From positions 4,030,001 to 4,094,000 of the forward strand of contig NZ_JAMLFW010000001.1 in the NCBI RefSeq assembly GCF_024256385.1: a DNA stretch of 64,000 bases. The letters are read 5' to 3'. This stretch comes from Anatilimnocola floriformis. Lineage in GTDB: Bacteria > Planctomycetota > Planctomycetia > Pirellulales > Pirellulaceae. The translations under genes and the position numbers were made by a program. A model generated the notes under the pieces. That model saw only the letters and a program-made list of their open reading frames with translations, was not told where the DNA came from and did no database searches. Below are positions 9,901-15,089 of this stretch, one piece after another (the first letter of the stretch is position 1; every line of letters begins with the position of its first letter).

Positions 9901-11682
9901 CTGCGTCTCTATCCCAATCGCAACACGGCTTTGAAATTCCTGCTGCGAAATCTTTCCAGCGACGACAAGAAGGTTCGCGTGCAACTCGTCCGCGCTCCGC
10001 GCACGCTCCGCGATCGCGTCTTCAACGACGCCCGCGAACTTTTGCCTGAGCTACAAGCACTCGAACGACAAATCCGCTCGATGCGCGACGGCCTGCCGCC
10101 GCAAATCGCGGCCGGTGTCGTGGCCGAAACGAATGCGAAAACGCCGCTGGTGCTGCCGCACAAAGATTCGCCGGCGATCGCCGTGAATCTCGATATGAAG
10201 AACGCTCCGTCGCCGAGCCCCGATGGCACGACGCCTGCCGCGAGTGTGGATGTGACCGGCGGACTGATTTGCGTAATCACGAACGTCGATAATCCCAACG
10301 AGCGGTTTGTCCGCTGGCTCGACTTGCGGCCTTATGCTCCGCACGAGCTCTACAAGGTCGGCCAGTTCAAATACGACGGCAGTTCGCTCGGGTTTCAGGT
10401 CCGTTTGATTTCGCATGACCTCGCCACGGGCATGCAGATCGAAGCCAATCCGCTGAAGGTGATCTGGGATCGTTCCGATCGCCGTCTCGGTCCGCCAACA
10501 AGCTTCGAAGCCGAGTTGCCGCCGGGAAAACTCGTCGCTCAGTTTCAAGGCGACGTTCCAAGCGCCGTGAAGTCGGTGCTGCTGCCGCTGCACATCGACG
10601 GCTATCCGCGGGCGATCGTCTATCGCCTGCAACTGAACGACAGCGGCGTGACTTCGGCAATCGACGTGAAGCAAGACACCCTCGCCGGCGTGCACATCGG
10701 CCAGCTGACGCACGACAAGCAGATGTTTCTGGTCCCCAAGCCCGGCTCGCACTTCACGCTGGTCACCGCGCCGGAAAATCCACCGGACTTGGTCGTGCAA
10801 ACGCTCCTTCGCGGCAGCGATCATCCATTTGCTGCCATCAAGCTCGACAGTCGGCCGGCCAAACAGCGAGTAACGTTCGACCTGCAAGCCGACATCACGG
10901 CCGCGGCATTCGCCAAGGGAGCTGCCATCGAAATCGGGCTTGAGGGACAAGAGCCGATTCGGCGGATCTATCACGACCGCGACATTCAAGTGCAACTAAA
11001 GAGCACGGCCAGCGGCGGCGTGCTGACGTTCTTCACCAACGTCGATGATTTTCACAACGTGCCGCTCGTCGTCGATACTGATCCCGAAGACGACACTCGC
11101 GCAAACTTGCTCGCCGTCGTCCGCGGCAACAGCGATCTATCATCACCTGATGCGCTCCATTCGCTGCCGATCATTTTTGATCGCAAGCCGCCGCAAATCG
11201 TGAAAGCCAGTTTGCAAACGAAGCGGATCGTCGTGAATGCCAAGAAGGAACTCACACCGCCGATCATGATCGACGGTCAGGTGAGCGACGGCAACGGCGT
11301 GGGCGTGGCGAGCATCAGCGTTTCGATGGCCGCTCGGCCTGGCGCGAAGCCAATCGGTGACGGCAAGCCGGTAGTCCTCGCCATTCTCGACAACCCCGGC
11401 GAAACCTTCCGCGTGACGCAATCGATCCCCGAAGGGTTGCCGGAGGGAATCTACGATCTCGAAATCCAAATCCAACCGCGAGACCTGGTCGGCCGCCTCG
11501 GCGAACCTTTTGTCCTACCGCTCGTCATCGAAGCACCGAAGCCGAAGGTCGCCAAGAACCTGCAACTCGGGCCGTTGTTCTCCGAAGAAGCCAAGAAGCG
11601 GAGCGACGAGGCCAAGGACAAGAAGAAGCTGGAAGACGAAATCAAGAAAATGAAGGCGATGCAGCCAGCCAGCGGCAGCTGA
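6910..11682 (+). CDS. Giant membrane-anchored protein with degenerate caspase-like domain
   Basis: 1,590 residues from the ATG at 6910, preceded by a GGAG box. Residues 1-28 are cytosolic and basic, 29-50 form one transmembrane helix, and about 55-310 resemble a caspase/peptidase C14 fold. The His strand is present (GDTLLLYIRAHG, His at residue 153), but the strand that should carry the catalytic Cys reads VLVLDAVHF, with Val at about 209, so peptidase activity is unlikely. A Lys/Glu- then Pro/Ala-rich linker (about 340-420) leads to a helical region (430-850), then a long beta-rich part with Ig-like character (about 850-1550), and a charged coiled-coil C-terminus (EEAKKRSDEAKDKKK). It stands alone between a palindrome and repeat-rich DNA. 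The role is inferred as an envelope-facing sensor or scaffold, not a protease. Confidence 0.7.
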   Translation: MANTAGASGKRSWQKPQRPVFDEHARKVWRLLISIVALVMIAVAIFAWWMSFKTPPRTLLVSITDDRKELATVPPVPMLEQDEAALQNWAQAAKVPTLSRKLPALLQTTTFLNTLFSPTDGFEFTTFDTAGKPSASRQSIRKGDTLLLYIRAHGIAVLPTKGTEPLPYLVTSFAGLAETTTENAILVSELFRQLAANRDVKTVLVLDAVHFNYDPRLGQLINQFPSAVAKALPEDATNLCVILPSSNGELTVISPQQERTVFSLALMESWQAEKANGALRVALPKLLELVRDRYQLLREDEDDSAFWQSVQLLPRSDAASNAKVAANDVFLPTLPTPKKSKDEAAEKPAEKPTEKKSAFLSATSNFGLALQAPTAEPAPPKAAETPKDPAAAAPPMPMPPAAAPAVAPPAAAVPAPKAEDAPPRHRAFLVEYSKQLEQAWRLRDELENWQQTSGLTGWSPVHFAPHAWRKLNAYLVAYEERCRAGTARDNEQLKTDLQIVIDELERLKALLRAGDTQSESRRNDQFDLAGSWRRFRFGGNEGPSFGWQSFQASDKNALHDANRALKIYADAAYRLPEYVRLQGVLLSSPDARLTWKTDLLRLQPALQSLRDLLQPKTADERIQPQQASELLAAAKEVQNARDALDRKLVKFSQTLASSPAVALPGRGLAISLLLESSLLPAGERTELLDRLLPPLTTTPQPHEIHRVIGGRAGSGSLIIESLPDQVAAEMQVIKLLSGDTRDRGVTKSDGTLGGSARYCLSQLNELLGRGFDTNPQAALQIGAQFRTFLGQLPSQVEKQQEGLKRLTDRNRAREQFNLYHWLLLVDGRDASQITDSPVFLTQPFLPEPAVDTVRVTLEPKQIFLSDKPQRVQVYIQVTSDRIAAADLKVKLSLDHDSKLLEVVDAEARSAAVKNREVYIGGSKEWRRTFEVKGVESTGQGSVLLTANVDFGGIKATDDAECRLKLPNEIDLKIVPVHRWNESEPIAGAETDNKQGAELRLYPNRNTALKFLLRNLSSDDKKVRVQLVRAPRTLRDRVFNDARELLPELQALERQIRSMRDGLPPQIAAGVVAETNAKTPLVLPHKDSPAIAVNLDMKNAPSPSPDGTTPAASVDVTGGLICVITNVDNPNERFVRWLDLRPYAPHELYKVGQFKYDGSSLGFQVRLISHDLATGMQIEANPLKVIWDRSDRRLGPPTSFEAELPPGKLVAQFQGDVPSAVKSVLLPLHIDGYPRAIVYRLQLNDSGVTSAIDVKQDTLAGVHIGQLTHDKQMFLVPKPGSHFTLVTAPENPPDLVVQTLLRGSDHPFAAIKLDSRPAKQRVTFDLQADITAAAFAKGAAIEIGLEGQEPIRRIYHDRDIQVQLKSTASGGVLTFFTNVDDFHNVPLVVDTDPEDDTRANLLAVVRGNSDLSSPDALHSLPIIFDRKPPQIVKASLQTKRIVVNAKKELTPPIMIDGQVSDGNGVGVASISVSMAARPGAKPIGDGKPVVLAILDNPGETFRVTQSIPEGLPEGIYDLEIQIQPRDLVGRLGEPFVLPLVIEAPKPKVAKNLQLGPLFSEEAKKRSDEAKDKKKLEDEIKKMKAMQPASGS

Positions 11683-11934
11683 GCGATTGCTGCGGCAGGG
11701 TTATAGCAGGAGTTATAAAAGGTTATAGCCCATCGGCAGAAAATCTTTGCAAGTCATTGCTCAGGAATGACTTAACGACAAAACAAAAACCTCATAACCT
11801 GTTATATATTCCCCTGGTCCGGAGGTAGCGGTTAGCAGCGGCAGCCGTTGATGCATGCGGCCAGATCTCGCCTGGGCATGAGCGTTGCAGTTCTGAGGGT
11901 AACCGAATTTCCTCAAACTTCAGCGAGGCCCGAA
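11683..11934. other. Intergenic, AT-rich, with GTTATA-type repeats
   Basis: No gene is seen. The region contains several TTATA-type boxes in both orientations (GGGTTATAGC near 11700, GGTTATAGCC near 11720) and the palindrome ATAACCTGTTAT near 11794-11805, the same core as the repeats at 1672 and 1899. It probably contains the promoter of the stress protein. Confidence 0.4.
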
Positions 11935-12492
11935 ATGACCACTCTCCATGCTCCAGCCACCAACGACAACGCCCGCGGCACCTTCGCCGGCGAGGAAGAC
12001 ACCGAACACGACATCGCGAAACTAGCGGAGTTGATCCGCGATATCCGGGTGGCGATGCTCACTACGTTTCCGAGCGGTGGCAAACCGCACGCCCGCCCGA
12101 TGTACACGCAGGAACTCGACGCGAAGCATTTCGACGGCTCGCTCTGGTTTATGACTGATGCCGAGTCGCTCAAGGTGGCCGAACTCGAAACGAATCCTAG
12201 CGTGCTGATGACCTACGCGGCACCAAACAAAAACCGCTACGTCGTCGTGACCGGCGAAGCTCACGCCGAACACAATCCCGAAAAAGCCCGCGAGCTGTGG
12301 AACATTCACGCGAAGGGATGGTATCCCAACGGCCCGGATGATCCGAACCTGGCGCTGATCCGCGTGCAGGTTACTTCGGCAGAATACTGGGACGGCCCGT
12401 CGAACACGTCGTACCTGCTGAACCTGCTCACCGCCGTGGTCAGCGGCAGCCGCGTGCAAACAACCGGCAAACACGGCACGTTGAGCAAATAA
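11935..12492 (+). CDS. Pyridoxamine 5'-phosphate oxidase-fold general stress protein
   Basis: A 185-residue split-barrel flavin-binding protein of the general-stress-protein 26 type. Residues 22-45 (DIAKLAELIRDIRVAMLTTF) and 53-60 (ARPMYTQE) give the usual first helix and strand. WFMTDAESLKVAELETNPSV and YVVVTGEAHA follow as the flavin-contact region. The last part, GPDDPNLALIRVQVTSAEYWDGPS, is the typical end strand of this family. The ATG at 11935 has a GCGAGG box seven bases upstream; the longer frame upstream is not used. It likely binds FMN/FAD or F420 and acts in stress. A hairpin terminator follows. Confidence 0.85.
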   Translation: MTTLHAPATNDNARGTFAGEEDTEHDIAKLAELIRDIRVAMLTTFPSGGKPHARPMYTQELDAKHFDGSLWFMTDAESLKVAELETNPSVLMTYAAPNKNRYVVVTGEAHAEHNPEKARELWNIHAKGWYPNGPDDPNLALIRVQVTSAEYWDGPSNTSYLLNLLTAVVSGSRVQTTGKHGTLSK

Positions 12493-12512
12493 TTGCTTCA
12501 CACAATTTCTAA

Positions 12513-12546
12513 GATGCGCAGGAATAACCTATGACTCCTGCGCATC
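12513..12546 (+). terminator. Hairpin terminator after the PPOX-fold gene
   Basis: GATGCGCAGGA (12513-12523) pairs perfectly with TCCTGCGCATC (12536-12546) across a 12-base loop, and ATTCTTTT follows. It lies 21 bases after the stop codon. Confidence 0.75.
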
Positions 12547-12889
12547 ATTCTTTTGGCCGGCAAATAAAATTTCAAATCGGCCGCGAACCTCTCTGCGAGT
12601 CGTTCGTCTTACTTACAGACAGTCAGATACGCTGACAGTCGCCAACAAAAATACAAAGCAGTCTTCGGGTCAGGAATTCGTTCGATGTCGATCATGCGGC
12701 TAGGTGTGATTCATTTGCAAGAACGTCGCGATACGTTCGGCGGTTTTTCGATTGAAAAACCACTGAACTTTATCGGTCGTCCCCTGCACTTGTGACACCT
12801 GGTCTCGAGACCAGCACGAGCTTTCTAAAGCCCGGTGTCGCAAGACAACGGGCTTTTTTCGTGGACTTTTTGAACGTTTTGATTGCTTT
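12547..12889 (+). other. Leader region of the tRNA array with hairpins, candidate structured RNA
   Basis: No gene is seen in about 340 bases. Structure signals are concentrated at the end: a hairpin GGTTTTTC-gatt-GAAAAACC at 12742-12761, a perfect 16-base palindrome CTGGTCTCGAGACCAG at 12799-12814, and a terminator at 12827-12859. GACACC (12794-12799) could pair with GGTGTC (12834-12839) in the terminator loop, so two alternative folds are possible. This may be a short independent RNA or an attenuating leader. The first tRNA begins 31 bases after the terminator. Confidence 0.35.
12827..12859 (+). terminator. Rho-independent terminator upstream of the tRNA array
   Basis: AAAGCCCG (12827-12834) pairs with CGGGCTTT (12849-12856), and the T-run continues to 12859. 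It insulates the array from upstream transcription, or is the end of a small RNA. Confidence 0.8.
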
Positions 12890-12961
12890 GGGTTGGTAGC
12901 TGAGACGGTGTAGCGGCTGGCTGAAGACCAGCAGACGAGGATTCGAGCGCCTCCCGACCCA
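12890..12961 (+). tRNA. tRNA-Phe (GAA), T-stem mismatch
   Basis: The acceptor GGGTTGG/CCGACCC pairs fully and the discriminator is A. The D stem is GCTG/TAGC, and the anticodon stem GCTGG/CCAGC encloses CTGAAGA. The T stem GAGGA/GCCTC has A53 opposite G61 where G-C is nearly invariant. CCA is not encoded. First member of the array. Confidence 0.8.
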
Positions 12962-12979
12962 CTGATGAGATTTCTGCTT

Positions 12980-13052
12980 GGCCCGTTCTTCTATCGGTTC
13001 AGGATGCTGCTTTTTCAAAGCGGCGAGGTGGGTTCAATTCCCACACGGGCTG
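12980..13052 (+). tRNA. tRNA-Glu (TTC)
   Basis: The acceptor GGCCCGT/ACGGGCT has a G-U first pair, and the discriminator is G. The anticodon loop TTTTCAA is held by CTGCT/AGCGG and the T stem GTGGG/CCCAC is perfect. The D arm is weak (T10 opposite T25). Confidence 0.85.
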
Positions 13053-13077
13053 CTGACAACGTGACGAGTTTGAGTTT

Positions 13078-13150
13078 GGTAGTTGCGGGCTGGTGTGCCT
13101 GACCGCGGCTGATAACCGCGGATCGCTGAGTTCGATTCTCAGAACTACCA
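13078..13150 (+). tRNA. tRNA-Ile (GAT)
   Basis: The acceptor GGTAGTT/AACTACC pairs perfectly. The anticodon loop is CTGATAA in stem CGCGG/CCGCG, and the T stem is CTGAG/CTCAG. Position 8 is G instead of the usual T. CCA is not encoded. Confidence 0.88.
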
Positions 13151-13241
13151 CTGATATTCATTGGCGTGAGCCAGGATTCGAAAACAGGAAGACAAACGAT
13201 GCATCGCGACGCTTACTACAAACGCCACGTCCTGATACCTC

Positions 13242-13313
13242 AGGGTCGTGGTGTAACGGCAGCATGACGGACTTTTAATCCGTCCGGTGTGGGTTCGAGT
13301 CCCTCCGGCCCTA
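13242..13313 (+). tRNA. tRNA-Lys (TTT)
   Basis: The acceptor is AGGGTCG/CGGCCCT with discriminator A. The anticodon loop is CTTTTAA in stem ACGGA/TCCGT. The T stem GTGGG/CCCTC has one T-T mismatch. The preceding 91 bases hold no complete tRNA. Confidence 0.85.
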
Positions 13314-13314
13314 T

Positions 13315-13444
13315 GTAGGCGAGTCACTCCGTGACTCGCAACACATGTTTGGCAATGGCAGGTCGAGGTGCGATCGAAAGACAACGCGGTGAGCATTGCG
13401 AAGCACGCGCCAAATGGCTGTTGCGAGTCACGGAGTGACACGCC
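13315..13444. repeat. Paired inverted REP element inside the tRNA array, copy 1
   Basis: The left unit starts GTAGGCGAGTCACTCCGTGA and contains the hairpin GCGAGTCAC-tcc-GTGACTCGC. An inverted unit closes the element at 13420-13444, ending GACACGCC. Between them lie about 75 bases with inner TTTGGCA/GCGCCAAA boxes. It is inserted between tRNA-Lys(TTT) and tRNA-Ile(TAT). Confidence 0.8.
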
Positions 13445-13451
13445 CACGAAA

Positions 13452-13524
13452 TGGCGCGTAGCTCAGCGGTGAGAGCAGCGTCCTTATAAGACGACGGTGG
13501 TGGGTTCAATTCCCGCCGCGCCAA
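13452..13524 (+). tRNA. tRNA-Ile (TAT)
   Basis: The acceptor is TGGCGCG/CGCGCCA and the D stem is GCTC/GAGC. The anticodon loop CTTATAA gives anticodon TAT, which reads AUA, in stem GCGTC/GACGA with a G27-A43 mismatch. The T stem is GTGGG/CCCGC. Most bacteria read AUA with a lysidine-modified CAT tRNA instead, so this gene is unusual. Confidence 0.85.
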
Positions 13525-13553
13525 CTGGAGATGCAAAACGAGTTGAAAATTAC

Positions 13554-13626
13554 GGGATTAAGGTGTTAGCGGCAGCATACCTGGCTCTTAACCAGGTTGG
13601 TGAGGGTTCAAGTCCCTCTGGTCCCA
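13554..13626 (+). tRNA. tRNA-Lys (CTT)
   Basis: The acceptor is GGGATTA/TGGTCCC with discriminator A. The anticodon loop is CTCTTAA in stem CCTGG/CCAGG, and the T stem GAGGG/CCCTC is perfect. Position 8 is A instead of T. Confidence 0.85.
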
Positions 13627-13675
13627 CTCGGTGAAAGATAGAGTTCGTTGACAATTTGGTTGATCCTTAGTAAAC

Positions 13676-13746
13676 GCGCCCATGATGTAACGGCAACCTA
13701 CTGCCTTGCCATGGCGGAGATGTGGGTTCAATTCCCACTGGGCGCT
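13676..13746 (+). tRNA. tRNA-Gly (GCC)
   Basis: The acceptor GCGCCCA/TGGGCGC is perfect, with discriminator T. The anticodon loop is TTGCCAT in stem CTGCC/GGCGG, and the T stem is GTGGG/CCCAC. The D stem is weak. Confidence 0.85.
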
Positions 13747-13764
13747 TTTCGAAACGAAGTTTTT

Positions 13765-13838
13765 CAGGATGTAGGAAAGTGGACTACTCCGCGTGCCTCG
13801 GGTGCACGAGATCGCTGGTTCGAATCCAGCCATCCTGA
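13765..13838 (+). tRNA. tRNA-Pro (CGG)
   Basis: The acceptor is CAGGATG/CATCCTG with discriminator A. The anticodon loop is CTCGGGT in stem CGTGC/GCACG, and the T stem GCTGG/CCAGC is perfect. Confidence 0.87.
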
Positions 13839-13855
13839 TTGTGCAATCGGAGTTT

Positions 13856-13928
13856 TGTGGTGTGCCGTGCTGGTACGGCAGTGTGCCTGTTAAGCACGCG
13901 CTCGCAGGTTCGATTCCTGCCGCCACAG
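13856..13928 (+). tRNA. tRNA-Asn (GTT)
   Basis: The acceptor is TGTGGTG/CGCCACA with discriminator G as usual for Asn. The D stem is CCGT/ACGG, the anticodon loop is CTGTTAA in stem TGTGC/GCACG, and the T stem is GCAGG/CCTGC. The linker between D and anticodon stems is longer than normal. Confidence 0.87.
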
Positions 13929-13943
13929 CTTGTTGAAAAATAT

Positions 13944-14014
13944 TCGGGGGTCGGCTAACGGCAGGCTGCCTGGCCTTGAACCAGGAGATGGAGGTTCAAT
14001 TCCTTCCCCCCGAG
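13944..14014 (+). tRNA. tRNA-Gln (TTG) with C33
   Basis: The acceptor TCGGGGG/CCCCCGA is perfect, with discriminator G as expected for Gln. The anticodon loop is CCTTGAA in stem CCTGG/CCAGG, so position 33 is C where U is almost universal. The T stem is GGAGG/CCTTC. Confidence 0.82.
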
Positions 14015-14027
14015 CTGAGTTGGATAT

Positions 14028-14100
14028 GGTCCCGTGGCCCAGCGGCAACGGCAGCACTCTTACAAAGTGACGATCGGTGGTTCGAGTCCACCCGGGACTA
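14028..14100 (+). tRNA. tRNA-Val (TAC)
   Basis: The acceptor is GGTCCCG/CGGGACT with a G-U first pair and discriminator A. The anticodon loop is CTTACAA in stem GCACT/AGTGA (outermost pair G-A), and the T stem is GGTGG/CCACC. Confidence 0.83.
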
Positions 14101-14103
14101 CTT

Positions 14104-14238
14104 GTAGGCGAGTCACTCCGTGACTCGCAACACATGTTTGGCAAACGAACGTAGGCGCGTAAGTCGTGAATTGGTGGATTTCGCTGACGCGGTCCATTGC
14201 CAAACGACTGTTGCGAGTCACGGAGTGGACTCGCCTAC
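14104..14238. repeat. Paired inverted REP element inside the tRNA array, copy 2
   Basis: Same organisation as the copy at 13315. The left unit GTAGGCGAGTCACTCCGTGA starts three bases after tRNA-Val. The inverted unit ends CTAC at 14238, with one extra base compared with the left unit. The interior differs apart from the TTTGGCAA/TTGCCAAA boxes. Confidence 0.82.
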
Positions 14239-14244
14239 GGAATT

Positions 14245-14319
14245 GTCCTCATGGAGCAGCCAGGAGTGCTCGCCACCCTGTCACGGTGGAGGTCGCGGGT
14301 TCAAGTCCCGCTGGGGACG
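14245..14319 (+). tRNA. tRNA-Asp (GTC)
   Basis: The acceptor is GTCCTCA/TGGGGAC with discriminator G. The D stem is GAGC/GCTC, the anticodon loop is CTGTCAC in stem CCACC/GGTGG, and the T stem GCGGG/CCCGC is perfect. Confidence 0.88.
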
Positions 14320-14338
14320 CTGTTTGGTTTTGTTGGAT

Positions 14339-14414
14339 GGCGCGGTACGCAATCTGGGAAAGCGGCGAAGCTCAGAACTTCGTGACTCTGTGGGTTCGAC
14401 TCCCACCCGTGCTA
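14339..14414 (+). tRNA. tRNA-Leu (CAG) with short variable arm
   Basis: The acceptor is GGCGCGG/CCGTGCT (two G-U pairs) with discriminator A. The D arm is the Leu type: a 3-bp stem CGC/GCG and an 11-base loop. The anticodon loop is CTCAGAA in stem CGAAG/CTTCG, and the T stem is GTGGG/CCCAC. The variable region is only seven bases (TGACTCT), whereas bacterial Leu tRNAs normally carry a stem-loop of ten or more. Confidence 0.75.
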
Positions 14415-14417
14415 TTG

Positions 14418-14484
14418 AGCGAGAGGCGAGAGATGGGAGGTGGGAGGCGGGGGAAGGCAGAAAGAAGAATGCAGAAGTAAGAAC
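14418..14484 (+). repeat. GA-rich spacer repeat
   Basis: Purine-only-like DNA (GCGAGAGGCGAGAGATGGGA, then AAGGCAGAAAGAAGAATGCA). It resembles the spacer at 24614-24648 and the gap after the glutathione peroxidase gene (from about 38250). No gene. Confidence 0.55.
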
Positions 14485-14555
14485 GGCCCGTTCGTTTAGT
14501 GGTAGGACGCTGGGTTCTCAGTCCGGCAATATGGGTTCGATTCCCATACGGGCCA
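14485..14555 (+). tRNA. tRNA-Glu (CTC)
   Basis: The acceptor is GGCCCGT/ACGGGCC with discriminator A, where Glu usually has G. The D stem is GTTT/GGAC. The anticodon loop TTCTCAG lies in stem CTGGG/TCCGG, and the T stem is ATGGG/CCCAT. The acceptor stem is nearly the same as that of tRNA-Glu(TTC). Confidence 0.83.
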
Positions 14556-14633
14556 CTGGAGGCGGGGCGAGAGACGGGGGAAGACTATGCATTTCCCTCG
14601 TCTCCCGCCTCTCGCCCCTCGCCTCCCGCGCAA
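14556..14633 (+). repeat. GA/CT-rich inverted spacer
   Basis: GGAGGCGGGGCGAGAGACGG near 14558 is answered by CTCGTCTCCCGCCTCTCGCC near 14598, so the spacer can fold back on itself. No gene. Confidence 0.5.
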
Positions 14634-14716
14634 GGCCAAGTGGTGTAACTGGTAAACACACGGCACTCAAAACGCCGAGCTCGTAGAGCGTGGGAGTTCG
14701 AGTCTCCCCTTGGCTA
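14634..14716 (+). tRNA. tRNA-Leu (CAA)
   Basis: A class II tRNA of 83 bases. The acceptor is GGCCAAG/CTTGGCT with discriminator A. The D arm has a 3-bp stem and an 11-base loop, and the anticodon loop CTCAAAA sits in CGGCA/CGCCG with an A31-C39 mismatch. The long variable arm is GCTC-gta-GAGC, and the T stem GGGAG/CTCCC is perfect. Confidence 0.87.
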
Positions 14717-14743
14717 CTGATTGGTGAGTGAACGAAAAACTTA

Positions 14744-14812
14744 TGCGGATGGGCCAGTGTCCTGCGGAGTCTCATAAGCTCTGCCAGTCGGGTGCGACCC
14801 CCGAATCCGCGA
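14744..14812 (+). tRNA. Degenerate tRNA-like gene with CAT anticodon (Met or Ile2)
   Basis: The acceptor TGCGGAT/ATCCGCG, anticodon arm GGAGT-CTCATAA-GCTCT and T stem TCGGG/CCCGA all pair. However, the D loop lacks the G18-G19 pair and the T loop is TGCGACC, with G at position 55. At 69 bases it is the shortest of the array. It may be a pseudogene or an unusually folded tRNA. Confidence 0.55.
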
Positions 14813-14858
14813 CTCGGTGCGTGTGGTTGTGAGTTAAAGCTCAGTGCATGCATCGCAT

Positions 14859-14930
14859 AGCTCGATGGTGAAAAGGAAATCATGCCTCGCTTCGAACGAG
14901 GTGGTCCGGGTTCGAGTCCTGGTCGAGCTA
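14859..14930 (+). tRNA. tRNA-Arg (TCG)
   Basis: The acceptor AGCTCGA/TCGAGCT is perfect, with discriminator A. The anticodon loop CTTCGAA lies in stem CCTCG/CGAGG, and the T stem is CCGGG/CCTGG. The D arm is A-rich (AAAAGGAAA). Confidence 0.84.
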
Positions 14931-14955
14931 CTCGATTCGGCAAAGCTGCCAATAT

Positions 14956-15030
14956 GGTGCCGGTGGTGTAGAGGTCTCTGCATGCCTGGCTGTGAACCAG
15001 GAGGTAAGGGTTCGACTCCCTTCCAGCACC
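14956..15030 (+). tRNA. tRNA-His (GTG)
   Basis: The encoded extra G at 14956 faces C at 15030, the G-1:C73 pair that identifies His tRNAs. The acceptor GTGCCGG/CCAGCAC has one C-A mismatch. The anticodon loop is CTGTGAA in stem CCTGG/CCAGG, and the T stem is AAGGG/CCCTT. Last member of the array, 60 bases before ftr. Confidence 0.86.
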
Positions 15031-15089
15031 CTGCGAGATACGTTAGGTTCAACCGACCTATCACTTCCCTCTCTCGCGCTGTTTTCGCC

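Noticed and set aside
13151-13241. Possible tRNA remnant between tRNA-Ile and tRNA-Lys (minus strand resembles a T arm, TTCGAATCCTGGC)
   Set aside because: No matching acceptor or anticodon stem could be found on either strand.
14418-14633. GA-rich spacers considered as a CRISPR or satellite array
   Set aside because: There are no regular repeat/spacer units. They are simple-sequence-like and differ in length.
13093-14952. Several overlapping open frames across the tRNA array
   Set aside because: They run through tRNA genes and repeats and have no consistent composition. They are a by-product of stop-poor GC-rich DNA.
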